Below the pieces are notes generated by a model that ran no database searches, was not told the origin of the DNA, and saw only the letters and a list, made by a program, of their open reading frames with translations. Positions 19,413 through 28,556 of a stretch of 64,000 nt of DNA are shown here, piece by piece. The stretch's first letter is position 1; every line of letters starts with the position of its first letter. This stretch comes from Bacillus sp. SD075 (GTDB lineage: Bacteria > Bacillota > Bacilli > Bacillales > DSM-1321): NCBI RefSeq assembly GCF_017355165.1, contig NZ_JADILK010000004.1, positions 1 through 64,000 on the forward strand, written 5' to 3'. The position numbers were made by a program, and so were the translations under genes.

Positions 19413-19568
19413 ATGTATGGAGGTTACAACCAGGATTGCTGTTATCCAGTTTCCGTTGCACCCAGCTATGGTTATGGTGATGGTGGAGGATGCGGCTTTG
19501 GAAGCGGCTTTGCCATAATCATTGTCCTGTTCATTCTGCTAATCATTGTTGGCGCGTGCTTATGCTAA
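19413..19568 (+). CDS. YjcZ-family sporulation microprotein
   Basis: A 51-residue protein with a Gly/Tyr/Cys-rich N-terminus ([13 protein letters not shown], then [13 protein letters not shown]) and one C-terminal transmembrane helix rich in Ile/Leu ending ACLC. This matches the YjcZ/SscA-like family of very small Bacillus proteins tied to sporulation. GGAGG precedes the ATG by 9 nt and a hairpin follows about 110 nt after the stop. Many genomes carry several paralogues. Confidence 0.8.
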   Translation: MYGGYNQDCCYPVSVAPSYGYGDGGGCGFGSGFAIIIVLFILLIIVGACLC

Positions 19569-19678
19569 ACAGGTAATTACTATTACCTTTACCCGAAAAT
19601 GTTAACTATTTACCCTGATCCACAAAAAATGATTGATTTTTTTTAAAAAGACCTCAACATCTAAATAAAGTAATGGCT

Positions 19679-19720
19679 GGGATAGGAATTAATCGACTTG
19701 ATTCCATCCCTTCCATTTTT
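19679..19720 (+). terminator. terminator after the YjcZ-like gene
   Basis: GGGATAGGAAT / ATTCCATCCC forms a stem with one bulge, followed by a T-rich run ending TTTTT. Confidence 0.5.
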
Positions 19721-19809
19721 CTTTCATTGACCATCCATTAACTTTCAGCATTTTTTTTGTTAAAATAACCTATACATATTTTATAAGAATTTTTATGGGG
19801 TGAAAGATT

Positions 19810-20364
19810 ATGCTTACCATGGATGATTTTGTTAATGAAGACGATCCAATCTTAAGGCAAGTCGCGGTAGAGGTTCCGCTTCCTGCATCATATGAAGATA
19901 AGCAACTATTAGCCAGCTTGATGGAATATGTCCAAAACAGCCAGAAGCCCGATATTGCTGCTCTGTACGGGTTAAGGGCAGGAATCGGCTTGGCCGCACC
20001 ACAGGTGAATGTTTCAAAAAGGATGATCGCGGTGCATTTGAAAGAAAAAGATGATCAACTGTATAGCTACGCACTTTTCAACCCTAAACTCATTAGCCAT
20101 TCAGTTGAAAAAGCATACTTAACATCCGGTGAAGGCTGCCTTTCCGTAAATCGTCCCGTTTCCGGCTATGTGCCCCGTTATGCTCGAATAACGGTTGTGG
20201 GTACGGACCTGGAAGGGAAATCGATTCAACTCCGCCTGAAAGGCATCGCAGCCATTTGCTTTCAACATGAAATCGACCACCTTAATGGAATTATGTTTTA
20301 TGATCATATCAATAAGGAAGACCCCTATGCCATTCCGGAAAATTCAATTGCGGTGGAAAGGTAA
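19810..20364 (+). CDS. def: peptide deformylase
   Basis: It removes the formyl group from nascent protein N-termini. The 184-residue protein has all three metalloenzyme motifs: GIGLAAPQ (residues around 58-65), EGCLSV with the metal Cys, and HEIDHLNG with the two metal His and the catalytic Glu. Insertions between motifs and the length fit the Gram-positive type 2 deformylase, corresponding to B. subtilis YkrB (DefB). GGGGTGA precedes ATG 19810. Confidence 0.96.
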   Translation: MLTMDDFVNEDDPILRQVAVEVPLPASYEDKQLLASLMEYVQNSQKPDIAALYGLRAGIGLAAPQVNVSKRMIAVHLKEKDDQLYSYALFNPKLISHSVEKAYLTSGEGCLSVNRPVSGYVPRYARITVVGTDLEGKSIQLRLKGIAAICFQHEIDHLNGIMFYDHINKEDPYAIPENSIAVER

Positions 20365-20373
20365 CGTAATAAG

Positions 20374-20412
20374 CAACACCCCCATCTGTTGGTTGACGGG
20401 GGTGTTGTTTTT
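20374..20412. terminator. bidirectional terminator between def and ykrA
   Basis: CAACACCCCC / GGGGGTGTTG is a perfect 10-bp stem between convergent genes, with TTTTTA on the plus side. Confidence 0.88.
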
Positions 20413-21178
20413 ATATCAGTTCAAGTTCCTTCAAACCAAAAAGTATGCCATCATCATCGACATCCTTCGTTACAAAGTCGGCCTCTTGCTTCACAAGTTG
20501 ACCGGCATTCCCCATTGCCACGCCATATCCCGCTACTTTTAACATCTCTATATCATTTAAGCCATCTCCAAAGGCGTAAACATCCTCCATGGCAAACCCG
20601 ACTTTTTCCATTAATATTTTAATGCCTTCAGCTTTTGAACCCCCGAATGGAAGTACATCCGTCGAATACGCATGCCATCTAATGAAGTGAAAGTCATCAT
20701 ATTTCCCAACAAAATTCCCTTCTTCATCTTCCGAGCAGAATAGTAAGGCTTGGTATATATCATGGTCCTCATAAAAATCTGCCACATGTTCAGGGTGGGG
20801 AAACTTCAGGCTGCTTAATGCTTCTTCAATTCGGCCATGATGTGGAACACTCGATTTCATTGTCTCCTCATTCATGAAGACGATCGGTATCTCATTATTC
20901 TCAGCATGTTCGTGGAGCCGTTTTATCTCAGGTATGCTCAAAGGGTTTTTATAAACAACTTGCCCTTCAAAAACAACGTATTGTCCATTGAAACTCACGA
21001 ATGTATCGATGCCAAGCTCTTCCCTTAAAGACTCGAACATGAACGGAGCCCTTCCAGTAGCAATCGCTACAAAAACCCCGCTATCCTGCAGTTGCTTTAT
21101 GGCTTTTTTTGTTGAAGCAGGTAACTTTTTTTCATGATCAAGCAATGTTCCGTCAATATCAAAGAATACGATTTTCAC
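20411..21178 (-). CDS. ykrA: HAD-superfamily phosphatase, Cof type (YkrA)
   Basis: The 255-residue protein starts with the HAD motif I FFDIDGTLLDH (nucleophile Asp and acid/base Asp), has motif II around AIATGR, a cap domain of the Cof/IIB kind, and motifs III/IV in GDGLNDIEML. These enzymes usually dephosphorylate sugar phosphates or cofactors such as FMN. The exact substrate of YkrA is unknown. Position next to def matches B. subtilis. Confidence 0.9.
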   Translation of the reverse strand: MKIVFFDIDGTLLDHEKKLPASTKKAIKQLQDSGVFVAIATGRAPFMFESLREELGIDTFVSFNGQYVVFEGQVVYKNPLSIPEIKRLHEHAENNEIPIVFMNEETMKSSVPHHGRIEEALSSLKFPHPEHVADFYEDHDIYQALLFCSEDEEGNFVGKYDDFHFIRWHAYSTDVLPFGGSKAEGIKILMEKVGFAMEDVYAFGDGLNDIEMLKVAGYGVAMGNAGQLVKQEADFVTKDVDDDGILFGLKELELI

Positions 21179-21444
21179 TAACGATTCACTTCCAATTCAT
21201 TCATTTTTTCCTTTTTAATATGTACCCATTTAATAATTGTCATCAAGATAAGTCAAGTAACTCTATCGGATTCAACTCAAAGTTACGTTTTTTATTCAGG
21301 AATGGGTATATACTATTCTTAATAGAAACCAACTCAGGCTTCCAGATTACACTTCCCCCATCCTTCTTTTGCCTCTAAAACTCCGGTTGATTGTTTGAAG
21401 CAGCCTTTTTTTTCAAAAATGGGCCCTGTACCTGTAAAGACGTA
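21179..21444. other. gap between ykrA and the small-peptide gene
   Basis: Roughly 270 bp between divergent genes. Its reading frames look like noise, and I see no structured element apart from the promoter that follows at 21445. Confidence 0.5.
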
Positions 21445-21472
21445 TTTACATTATTGAATAATCCTATACAAT
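21445..21472 (+). promoter_or_regulatory. sigma-A promoter of the 23-residue peptide gene
   Basis: TTTACA (21445-21450) and TACAAT (21467-21472) each match consensus at five of six positions, with a 16-bp spacer. The predicted start is near 21480. Confidence 0.65.
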
Positions 21473-21496
21473 AATAACTAAGGGAGCGTGATCGCC

Positions 21497-21568
21497 ATGT
21501 TAAAAAAGCTTCGTAAAAAGCTTGTTAAACAGTGGAATGATCTTTTAAGAAAAAAATCTATCGCATGA
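21497..21568 (+). CDS. cationic amphipathic 23-residue peptide of unknown function
   Basis: The frame encodes MLKKLRKKLVKQWNDLLRKK followed by SIA. Nine of 23 residues are Lys or Arg, and leucines spaced every three to four residues would line one face of a helix. AGGGAG precedes ATG 21497 by about 10 nt, a good promoter lies 25 bp upstream and a hairpin with weak U-run follows, so it looks like an independent gene. I do not recognise a family; membrane-active peptide or RNA/nucleic-acid-binding peptide are both possible. Confidence 0.55.
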   Translation: MLKKLRKKLVKQWNDLLRKKSIA

Positions 21569-21621
21569 CTTGCCACTCATTCCTGCCTTGGCCGTCATCC
21601 TTAAGCGAATTTTTTTCGGAC

Positions 21622-21659
21622 AGCCCTTCAAAAACTTGCGGAGGGCTTCTTCCTTGTTG
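21622..21659 (+). terminator. weak terminator after the 23-residue peptide gene
   Basis: AGCCCTTC / GGAGGGCT gives eight pairs including one G-T, followed by TCTTCCTTGTTG. Confidence 0.45.
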
Positions 21660-21998
21660 TAAAGTTCTTGTTAAGCATTCTTTCTATCTTGGCTTTTATA
21701 TGGTCAGGTGAATACATATTTCAATCAAAATATGTGTCATTGTATTTTCACCAAACAATGTGCATGGTGGTACTGTATGAATTCAGAAAGAATTCGTTTA
21801 CGAAAAAAGATCCCATGATTTAAGTTTTACACATGGCAAAAACGGATAGGATATAAGATAGAGGAAGCTACAATTGGATTGATACCAGAATCGGCCATCT
21901 ATTTTTTATATACTTTTAGACATTGGTATATTTAATTCATCAAACCCCTTCCGTTTTTATGGCGGAGCTGGGTTTATTTTTACATGATGTTGAAAAAC

Positions 21999-22027
21999 AT
22001 GAAAAAATTGTTGTTTTTATATATAAT
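21999..22027 (+). promoter_or_regulatory. candidate promoter of rpoY-rnjA
   Basis: A perfect TATAAT (22022-22027) has ATGAAA (21999-22004) at 17 bp. The -35 match is modest. Confidence 0.45.
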
Positions 22028-22063
22028 GAAAAAAGCAATGCAAACAAGTGAGGAGAGATTAAA

Positions 22064-22273
22064 ATGGTTTTTAAGGTATACTATCAAGTAACCATATCAG
22101 AGGTTCCCATCAGGGAGAATACTAAAACAATGTTTGTCGAAGGTGAATCCGTTCGTGACGTTCGTTTAAAATTAAAAAAAGAGCCTTATAACGTAGAAAT
22201 CGTACTACCCGTAACCGGAGCATATTTAGAATATGAAAAACAAAATGAAGATTACAAAGTATTGGAGCTATAA
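22064..22273 (+). CDS. rpoY: RNA polymerase epsilon subunit
   Basis: RpoY (YkzG) is a small subunit of Firmicutes RNA polymerase, structurally like the phage inhibitor Gp2. The 69-residue protein has the family N-terminus VFKVYYQVTISEVPIRE and the LYLEY-like C-terminal segment AYLEYEKQNEDYKVLEL. GTGAGGAGAG precedes the ATG. It lies 3 nt upstream of rnjA, the standard arrangement, so transcription and RNA decay components are co-expressed. Confidence 0.95.
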   Translation: MVFKVYYQVTISEVPIRENTKTMFVEGESVRDVRLKLKKEPYNVEIVLPVTGAYLEYEKQNEDYKVLEL

Positions 22274-22276
22274 TTT

Positions 22277-23947
22277 ATGAAATTTGTAAAAAACGATCAA
22301 ACAGCTGTATTCGCCTTGGGCGGTTTAGGCGAAATCGGTAAGAACACATATGCTGTTCAGTTTCAAGATGAAATCATCATCATTGATGCTGGAATTAAAT
22401 TTCCTGAAGATGAACTTCTGGGTATTGACTATGTGATTCCAGATTACAGCTATTTAGAGAAAAATGTAGATAAAATTAAAGGTGTTTTCATTACCCATGG
22501 CCATGAAGACCATATTGGTGGGATTCCTTATTTACTTAGAAAAGTGAATGTCCCTGTATACGGCGGGAAGCTGGCACTAGGACTGCTTCGTAATAAATTG
22601 GAAGAACACGGCCTTTTACGCCAAACAACCATGATTGAAATCAGTGAAGATGAAGTGATCAAGTTCCGGAAAACGTCCGTCTCTTTCTTCCGCACAACTC
22701 ACAGTATCCCTGACTCTTATGGAATCGTTGTAAAAACGCCACCTGGACAAATTGTCCATACTGGTGATTTCAAATTCGACTTCACACCAGTCGGCGAGCC
22801 TGCAAACCTGACCAAGATGGCTGAAATCGGTAAAGAAGGTGTATTGTGCTTACTCTCGGATAGCACAAATAGTGAAGTTCAGAACTTTACTATGTCCGAA
22901 AGCCGTGTCGGCGATACCATTCATGACATTTTCCGTAAGGTTGACGGCCGGATTATTTTTGCAACGTTTGCATCGAACATCCATCGTCTTCAGCAAGTTG
23001 TGGAAGCAGCCGTGGCTAACGGCCGTAAAATAGCCGTTTTTGGCCGAAGCATGGATTCAGCTATATCAATTGGACAAGAACTTGGTTATATTGTGGCTCC
23101 TAAAGATACTTTTATTGATGTACAGCAATTGAATCGTATGCCTGCAAATAAAGTAACCATCCTTTGCACAGGTAGCCAAGGTGAACCAATGGCAGCCCTT
23201 TCGCGCATAGCGAATGGCACTCACCGTCAAATTCAAATCATTCCTGGTGATACTGTAGTATTTTCATCTTCACCTATCCCAGGTAACACAATCAGTGTTT
23301 CCAGAACGATCAATCAATTATATCGTGCAGGAGCAGACGTCATTTCAGGTCCATTGAATGACATTCATACATCCGGACATGGCGGACAGCAGGAACAAAA
23401 GCTAATGCTTCGTTTGATAAAACCAAAATTCTTCATGCCAATCCATGGTGAATACCGTATGCAAAAACTACATGCCCGTCATGCAGTCGATTGCGGTGTT
23501 CCGGAAGAAAATTGCTTTATCATGGATAATGGTGAAGTTCTTTCCTTAAGTGAAAACACAGCACAAATCGCTGGTAAAATCCCTTCAGGTTCGGTTTATA
23601 TCGATGGAAGCGGCATCGGGGATATCGGTAATATCGTTCTCCGTGACCGTCGGATTCTTTCCGAGGAAGGTCTTGTGGTTGTCGTTGTCAGCATCAATAT
23701 GAAGGAATTCAAGATTGCATCCGGTCCTGACATCATCTCACGCGGATTTGTTTATATGAGAGAATCAGGAGACCTGATCAGCGATGCTCAATCCTTGATC
23801 ACTAAGCATTTAAATAAGGTGATGGATCGCAAAACTACACAGTGGTCTGAAATTAAAAATGAAATTACAGACACTTTATCTCCATTCCTATATGAAAAAA
23901 CCAAACGCCGTCCAATGATCCTACCGATCATCATGGAAGTTCAATAA
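22277..23947 (+). CDS. rnjA: ribonuclease J1
   Basis: RNase J1 is the 5'-3' exonuclease and endonuclease central to mRNA decay in Bacillus. The 556-residue protein has a metallo-beta-lactamase core ([10 protein letters not shown] with metal ligands near residue 75), [11 protein letters not shown], a beta-CASP domain and the C-terminal dimerisation region beginning about residue 450. Length matches B. subtilis J1 (555). It is translationally close to rpoY. The SR1P gene elsewhere in the window encodes a peptide known in B. subtilis to bridge GapA and RNase J1. Confidence 0.97.
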   Translation: MKFVKNDQTAVFALGGLGEIGKNTYAVQFQDEIIIIDAGIKFPEDELLGIDYVIPDYSYLEKNVDKIKGVFITHGHEDHIGGIPYLLRKVNVPVYGGKLALGLLRNKLEEHGLLRQTTMIEISEDEVIKFRKTSVSFFRTTHSIPDSYGIVVKTPPGQIVHTGDFKFDFTPVGEPANLTKMAEIGKEGVLCLLSDSTNSEVQNFTMSESRVGDTIHDIFRKVDGRIIFATFASNIHRLQQVVEAAVANGRKIAVFGRSMDSAISIGQELGYIVAPKDTFIDVQQLNRMPANKVTILCTGSQGEPMAALSRIANGTHRQIQIIPGDTVVFSSSPIPGNTISVSRTINQLYRAGADVISGPLNDIHTSGHGGQQEQKLMLRLIKPKFFMPIHGEYRMQKLHARHAVDCGVPEENCFIMDNGEVLSLSENTAQIAGKIPSGSVYIDGSGIGDIGNIVLRDRRILSEEGLVVVVVSINMKEFKIASGPDIISRGFVYMRESGDLISDAQSLITKHLNKVMDRKTTQWSEIKNEITDTLSPFLYEKTKRRPMILPIIMEVQ

Positions 23948-23950
23948 ATA

Positions 23951-23984
23951 AAAGAAGCCCAGCCATTGATGGCTGGGCTTCTTT
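23951..23984. terminator. bidirectional terminator between rnjA and ktrC
   Basis: AAAGAAGCCCAGCCA pairs perfectly with TGGCTGGGCTTCTTT around a 4-nt loop, between convergent genes, with T-rich flanks on both strands. Confidence 0.9.
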
Positions 23985-24027
23985 GTGGATGAAAAGTGCA
24001 TGCTGCCAGATATTGAGCAAGCCTTGC

Positions 24028-24687
24028 TTATTCCACAATTTTTTTTTCAAAGCGATTAATGTCCGAATCCGCGCCAATGACGATCAATATATCACCTTTA
24101 TGAATTAAATCGCTCGCCTGTGGGGATACATTGATTTCGTTACCTCTTTTGATCGCGACGATATTCAGCCCATAGTGAGCACGGATATCAAGGTCAAATA
24201 TCGAGTTTCCATTCATCTTTTGGCTTGCAACAATTTCGACGATGGAGTGTTCATCAGAAAGCTCCAAATAATCGAGAATGTTATTGGAGACGATATTATG
24301 GGCAATCCTTCTCCCCATATCTCGTTCGGGGTGCACGACAAAGTCGGCCCCGATTTTCCGAAGAACCTTCTCATGATAATCATTTTGCGCTTTAACCGTT
24401 ACATTGCCGACACCCAATTCCTTAAGCATGAGGGTCGTCAATATACTAGCTTGAATATTCTCGCCAATCGCTACAATGACGTGATCAAAATTACGAATTC
24501 CTATGTTCCTCAGTACATTTTCATCCGTCGTATCCCCTACTACGGCATGTGAAGCGATCCTGGCAAATTCATTCACTCGATCTTCGTCAGCATCGATAGC
24601 CAGAACACCTAATCCTTCTTCGGCTAATGTCCTGACTATGCTGCCGCCAAAACGGCCTAGTCCAATCACCGCAAATTCTTTTTTCAC
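24028..24687 (-). CDS. ktrC: KtrC, potassium uptake regulatory subunit
   Basis: KtrC is the cytosolic RCK ring that gates the KtrD potassium channel. The 219-residue protein has an RCK-N Rossmann domain starting VIGLGRFGGSIVRTL (nucleotide-binding GxGxxG) with the acidic ribose ligand in LAIDADEDRV, and an RCK-C domain (residues about 135-219) of the kind that binds c-di-AMP in KtrA/KtrC. The membrane partner is not in this window, which also fits B. subtilis, where ktrC and ktrD are unlinked. Confidence 0.93.
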   Translation of the reverse strand: MKKEFAVIGLGRFGGSIVRTLAEEGLGVLAIDADEDRVNEFARIASHAVVGDTTDENVLRNIGIRNFDHVIVAIGENIQASILTTLMLKELGVGNVTVKAQNDYHEKVLRKIGADFVVHPERDMGRRIAHNIVSNNILDYLELSDEHSIVEIVASQKMNGNSIFDLDIRAHYGLNIVAIKRGNEINVSPQASDLIHKGDILIVIGADSDINRFEKKIVE

Positions 24688-24748
24688 AATAAGCCCTCCA
24701 ACATCATTCGTTCTCTTATTTGAGCATGTTCTGTACTGAAAAGCACTT

Positions 24749-25879
24749 TTACGCTTCGCTTCCTTTAAACGTTATATAGTCCGTTAGGTGATTAATCGCG
24801 AGTTCAATCGCAGTTTCATCCGGATTTAACTTAGCGTGGTGCAATCCGTATTCTGATGAAACCCCCAGCCAGAACATGAATCCTGGAATCTCCTTTAACA
24901 TATAACCAAAATCTTCACCTGTCATCGCTTCAGTGCATTGATGCAAAAGAACAGCAGTTGACTTCTCTGTAAAATCCATGAATTCCCGGGTCAACCGTTC
25001 TTCATTAAACACCTGGTGATACATCGCGCCATAATCGATTTCAGCCAAGCACTCATATCCCACTTGTATACCATCTATAAGCGCTTTTATTCTTGACTTG
25101 ACCTTTACCATCGATTCGGGGTTAAGGGTGCGTATTGTGCCTTCTAACCGCGCTGTCTCCGCAATAATATTTTGAACGGTGCCTCCGGTAATTTTCCCAA
25201 CTGTAATGACAGCTGAATCAAGTGGGTTTACATTCCTGGAAACGATTGTTTGCAGCTGCCCTACAAGCGCGCAGGCAGCAATGACCATGTCATTTGTTTC
25301 ATGCGGATAGGCTGCATGCCCTCCTTTCCCCCTCAAATCGATGAATAATTCAGATGTATTGGCAAATAGAAGCCCTTCTTTAACGGCAATCGTCCCAACT
25401 GGATACTCTGGAGCAATATGTAAAGCAAGAATCATATCCGGCTTCCATTTTTTCATGGTTTCCGATTTAAGCATTGGTTCAGCTCCGCCAGGACCCTCTT
25501 CTGCAGGCTGGAAGATGAATAGCAAGTCATCATCGATCGGATTTTCGGTGAAATATGTCAATAATCCCAAACCAATGCTCATATGAAAATCATGACCGCA
25601 GGCATGCATATATTCCTCGTGGCTGGATGCGAACGGCAATCCGGTTTCCTCTTTTATCGGCAGACCGTCTATATCAGCCCGGTAGCCAATAGTTTTTCGT
25701 GGGTTCATTCCCTTAACCTTCACAAATATCCCAGTCCGCCAAGTTTCTATTTCCATCCGCTCCTGGGCAAGATTCTTTATGTAATTCAGTAGGTATTGCT
25801 GCGTCTTGAATTCTTTGAATCCTATCTCCGGTATTTGATGCAAATCACGCCGGATTTCGGCAAAAGGATTTATTTTCAC
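24749..25879 (-). CDS. dapL: N-acetyldiaminopimelate deacetylase
   Basis: This M20D metallopeptidase-fold enzyme removes the acetyl group from N-acetyl-LL-diaminopimelate in the acetylase branch of lysine/DAP synthesis (B. subtilis YkuR). The 376-residue protein shows [10 protein letters not shown], the metal-binding [19 protein letters not shown] with the catalytic Glu, and the C-terminal [11 protein letters not shown]. It is downstream of dapH with a 69-nt gap and probably in one transcript. Amidohydrolases of this family can have other acyl substrates, but synteny is decisive. Confidence 0.92.
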   Translation of the reverse strand: MKINPFAEIRRDLHQIPEIGFKEFKTQQYLLNYIKNLAQERMEIETWRTGIFVKVKGMNPRKTIGYRADIDGLPIKEETGLPFASSHEEYMHACGHDFHMSIGLGLLTYFTENPIDDDLLFIFQPAEEGPGGAEPMLKSETMKKWKPDMILALHIAPEYPVGTIAVKEGLLFANTSELFIDLRGKGGHAAYPHETNDMVIAACALVGQLQTIVSRNVNPLDSAVITVGKITGGTVQNIIAETARLEGTIRTLNPESMVKVKSRIKALIDGIQVGYECLAEIDYGAMYHQVFNEERLTREFMDFTEKSTAVLLHQCTEAMTGEDFGYMLKEIPGFMFWLGVSSEYGLHHAKLNPDETAIELAINHLTDYITFKGSEA

Positions 25880-25948
25880 ATTATTTCCTCCCTATACAGA
25901 AAGCGTGGATATATTTATCCACGCTTCAGGCAATATTCACTAAAGAAA

Positions 25949-26659
25949 TTAAAGTTGACGAAGTTCTTGCATGATTTCTGTTTTTGATTTTGTTTTTTCG
26001 TCAATTTGTTTAATGACCCGCGCCGGGATGCCAGCGGCTACGGAGTATGGAGGAACGTCTTTCGTTACAACTGCACCAGCCGCCACAACTGAGCCTTGAC
26101 CGATTTTCACACCTTCAAGTACGACCGCATTGGCTCCGATTAAAACATCGTCTTCCAAAATGACCGGTTGTGCGGAAGGCGGCTCGATGACACCTGCTAA
26201 AACGGCACCTGCACCTACGTGACAGTTTTTACCCACAGTTGCACGTCCGCCCAGTATTGCGTTCATGTCGATCATTGTGCCTTCACCAATGACAGAACCA
26301 ATATTGATTGATGCACCCATCATGATGACTGCGTTGTCTCCAATGGATACTTGGTCACGGATTATTGCGCCAGGTTCGATACGGGCTTTGATGCCTTTTA
26401 GGTCCAACAAAGGAATGGCAGAGTTACGGCGATCATTTTCAACTACATAATCCTCGATTTTTGTTCCTGCTGCCTTGATTGCTTCTTCGACTTCAGACCA
26501 CTCACCGAATACAACACCTGTATTTCCTGTTATGAAAGTTTTAGAAGCTGGACCAAAATCCATGCCGTCTAAATCGCCTTTGACATATACCTTTACAGGT
26601 GTAGATTTTTTACTATTTGAGATAAAAGAAATAATTTCGTTTGCATCCATTTTATTCAT
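25949..26659 (-). CDS. dapH: tetrahydrodipicolinate N-acetyltransferase
   Basis: DapH acetylates tetrahydrodipicolinate, the branch-defining step. The 236-residue protein (the same length as in B. subtilis, as I recall it) begins [13 protein letters not shown] and has a left-handed beta-helix of hexapeptide repeats from about residue 90, for example [23 protein letters not shown] 26659 follows AGGAGG by 10 nt; the 27-residue open extension upstream has no homology. It forms a probable operon with dapL; the intervening aminotransferase patA is 17 kb away. Confidence 0.95.
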   Translation of the reverse strand: MNKMDANEIISFISNSKKSTPVKVYVKGDLDGMDFGPASKTFITGNTGVVFGEWSEVEEAIKAAGTKIEDYVVENDRRNSAIPLLDLKGIKARIEPGAIIRDQVSIGDNAVIMMGASINIGSVIGEGTMIDMNAILGGRATVGKNCHVGAGAVLAGVIEPPSAQPVILEDDVLIGANAVVLEGVKIGQGSVVAAGAVVTKDVPPYSVAAGIPARVIKQIDEKTKSKTEIMQELRQL

Positions 26660-26783
26660 TCCGGGTAAACCTCCTAAATATGTATCATTACTCGTTTTAA
26701 ATTTACCAGACAACTGCCGGCAAGACAAGTTGAATGTCACTCTTATATATTATTCTCCCCTATTGACATTTTCATCAGCGGAC

Positions 26784-27668
26784 CTATAACATTCCTTGGT
26801 CACGAATATGCTCTTTCACCACTTCCGTGAATGCCTGGACTTGCTTTAACTGAAAGGCAGATTCATAGCCGCAGAGCCATGTATCTCGTTCGATTGAGTG
26901 GTTATGCCCATCCGAAAGAGGGATTTTAAAAACATTCGTATCTTTATCATGTAAAGTGATGGCTGGGAGGATCGCATATCCTATACCATTAAACACCATT
27001 TGTTTGCATGTTTCGATTTGGTCCACGACTATGGTGTTTTTTGGTGTCGTTTTAAATTGCCGATGCCACCAGTCCTGAATTTCCTGATAATAATTCGAAT
27101 CGCTTTTAAACTGAATGAATGGCCGGTCCGTTTCGAACACTTGATTCAGTTCCTTCATTTCAGTATCCACCAAATAAAGCATATCTGTAAATAAATGCTG
27201 TTTTACCCCTTTCCAATCCGGGGCTCCCCTTATGATGCCGATATGCACCTGTCCTTCATACAAAGACTTTAATATCTCACTGCTCCAGCCAGTGATTAAG
27301 GAAATTTTGGCATAGGGATATTTTCGGACGAACTTTTTCAATACTTGCGGCAGCCAATTTTGACCGACAATCGAGGCACAGGCTATTTTCAAAGTGCCAT
27401 ATACTTCATGGTCCATGGCTTGAATACTTTCCCTGACCTTTTCCTCTTTTTCTATAACCTCATTGGCCAAACGAATTACCGCTTCACCTGCAGGGGTCAA
27501 TGACAGCCCTTTTTGTGAACGCAGAAACAGTTTCGTGCCCCAATCCTTTTCTATTGATTGTAAACGCTGTGATAAAGCCGGCTGGGAAACGAACAACCGC
27601 TCAGCTGCTTTTCTCATATTCATTTCCTGAGCAAGCACGGATAATAAATGAAATTCTGAAAATGACAT
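26784..27668 (-). CDS. ccpC: LysR-family regulator CcpC
   Basis: CcpC represses citB and citZ in response to carbon and citrate in B. subtilis. The 294-residue protein has an N-terminal winged HTH (NMRKAAERLFVSQPALSQRL) and a periplasmic-binding-fold effector domain from about residue 90 with the distinctive SLITGWSSEILKSLYEGQVH segment shared with B. subtilis CcpC. ATG 27668 has GAGGTTGG upstream. It is divergent from the TSUP gene, so the 110-bp gap probably holds both promoters. Confidence 0.9.
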   Translation of the reverse strand: MSFSEFHLLSVLAQEMNMRKAAERLFVSQPALSQRLQSIEKDWGTKLFLRSQKGLSLTPAGEAVIRLANEVIEKEEKVRESIQAMDHEVYGTLKIACASIVGQNWLPQVLKKFVRKYPYAKISLITGWSSEILKSLYEGQVHIGIIRGAPDWKGVKQHLFTDMLYLVDTEMKELNQVFETDRPFIQFKSDSNYYQEIQDWWHRQFKTTPKNTIVVDQIETCKQMVFNGIGYAILPAITLHDKDTNVFKIPLSDGHNHSIERDTWLCGYESAFQLKQVQAFTEVVKEHIRDQGML

Positions 27669-27780
27669 ACACACCAACCTCTTGATAATTAATTCTTATC
27701 ATGATGATTTAATTTATTTATTTTTCATTATCAACAAAGTCTGCTTATAATACAAGAGAAAAGAAAAGGAGTGAATATCC

Positions 27781-28517
27781 TTGACGATCATTTTATTGCT
27801 TGTCATCAGTTTTGCAGCATCCTTTGTCGGAACATTGGCAGGGAGCGGTGGTCTTATCGGGATGCCATCCCTTCTTTTGATAGGTTTACCCATCCACCAG
27901 GTTATTGGTTCAGTCAAATTTCCCAATATGTTTTCTTCTTTTTCAGTTTTTATATTTTATTCAAGAAAAAACAGCTAAAATTGAAGGATGCCATCCAGTT
28001 AATCCCATCTGCCCTTTTCGGTGGCTTATGTGGTGGCCTGCTTGCTAATTCATTCTCTGAAAAGGCAATGAATTTGCTAGCCATCTGTCTCTTGACTCTC
28101 GCTTTGCTCATGAATTTCATTAAAAAACCGAAACCTTCCGTTGGAACGGATTGGCATCTTCCAAAAAAAGTTTATCCATCCCTATTCGGGATCAGTGTCT
28201 ATGACGGAATGTTCGGACCGGGACAGGCAACCATGCTCATGTATACCTTTTTAAGAAATGGTGCCACCTACCTTCAATCCCTGGCCTTTACGAGATTCCA
28301 AACTTTCATCAGCTGTACGGCTGCATTCATTACCTATTTCATCGCCGGTAACATTGTATGGGAGATTGCCATTTATTACACGATTGGTTCCCTTATCGGA
28401 TCACAGCTGGCCTTGCGTGTGGCTCAAAAAATCTCCACTCGACAGTTGAAATTAATTTTACATTCGGTCACGATCGCATTATTGATTCAATTGATCATCA
28501 GAGTTGCGTTTCCTTAA
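27781..28517 (+). pseudogene. TSUP (TauE/SafE) family permease with a frameshift
   Basis: The first 65 codons from TTG 27781 (AAAAGGAG upstream) encode the typical TSUP start FVGTLAGSGGLIGMPSLLLIGL. The frame ends at TAA 27976, but the -1 frame continues the same protein from KKQLKLKDAI through VYDGMFGPGQATML to 28517, for a total of about 245 residues and several transmembrane helices. The switch falls on A AAA AAC (27966-27972), a run of six A. One missing A, a sequencing error, or -1 ribosomal slippage would all explain it. The substrate of this anion-exporter family is not predictable. Confidence 0.8.
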
Positions 28518-28520
28518 ATA

Positions 28521-28553
28521 CAAAGGCAAACCCCATTTAAAGAGTTTGCCTTT
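28521..28553. terminator. bidirectional terminator after the TSUP gene and the DHA2 exporter
   Basis: AAAGGCAAAC / GTTTGCCTTT is a perfect 10-bp stem between two convergent genes. Confidence 0.85.
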
Positions 28554-28556
28554 TAC

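Larger units (their letters stand above)
21569..22063 (+). other. intergenic region before rpoY
   Basis: About 495 bp. It holds the hairpin after the small peptide gene (21622-21659), an imperfect hairpin near 21945-21980 and a weak promoter candidate for rpoY. No further gene is supported. Confidence 0.5.

Noticed and set aside
27973-28030. Downstream stimulator for programmed -1 frameshifting in the TSUP gene
   Set aside because: Only a 4-bp GGAT/ATCC hairpin is visible; no convincing stem-loop or pseudoknot at the required distance.
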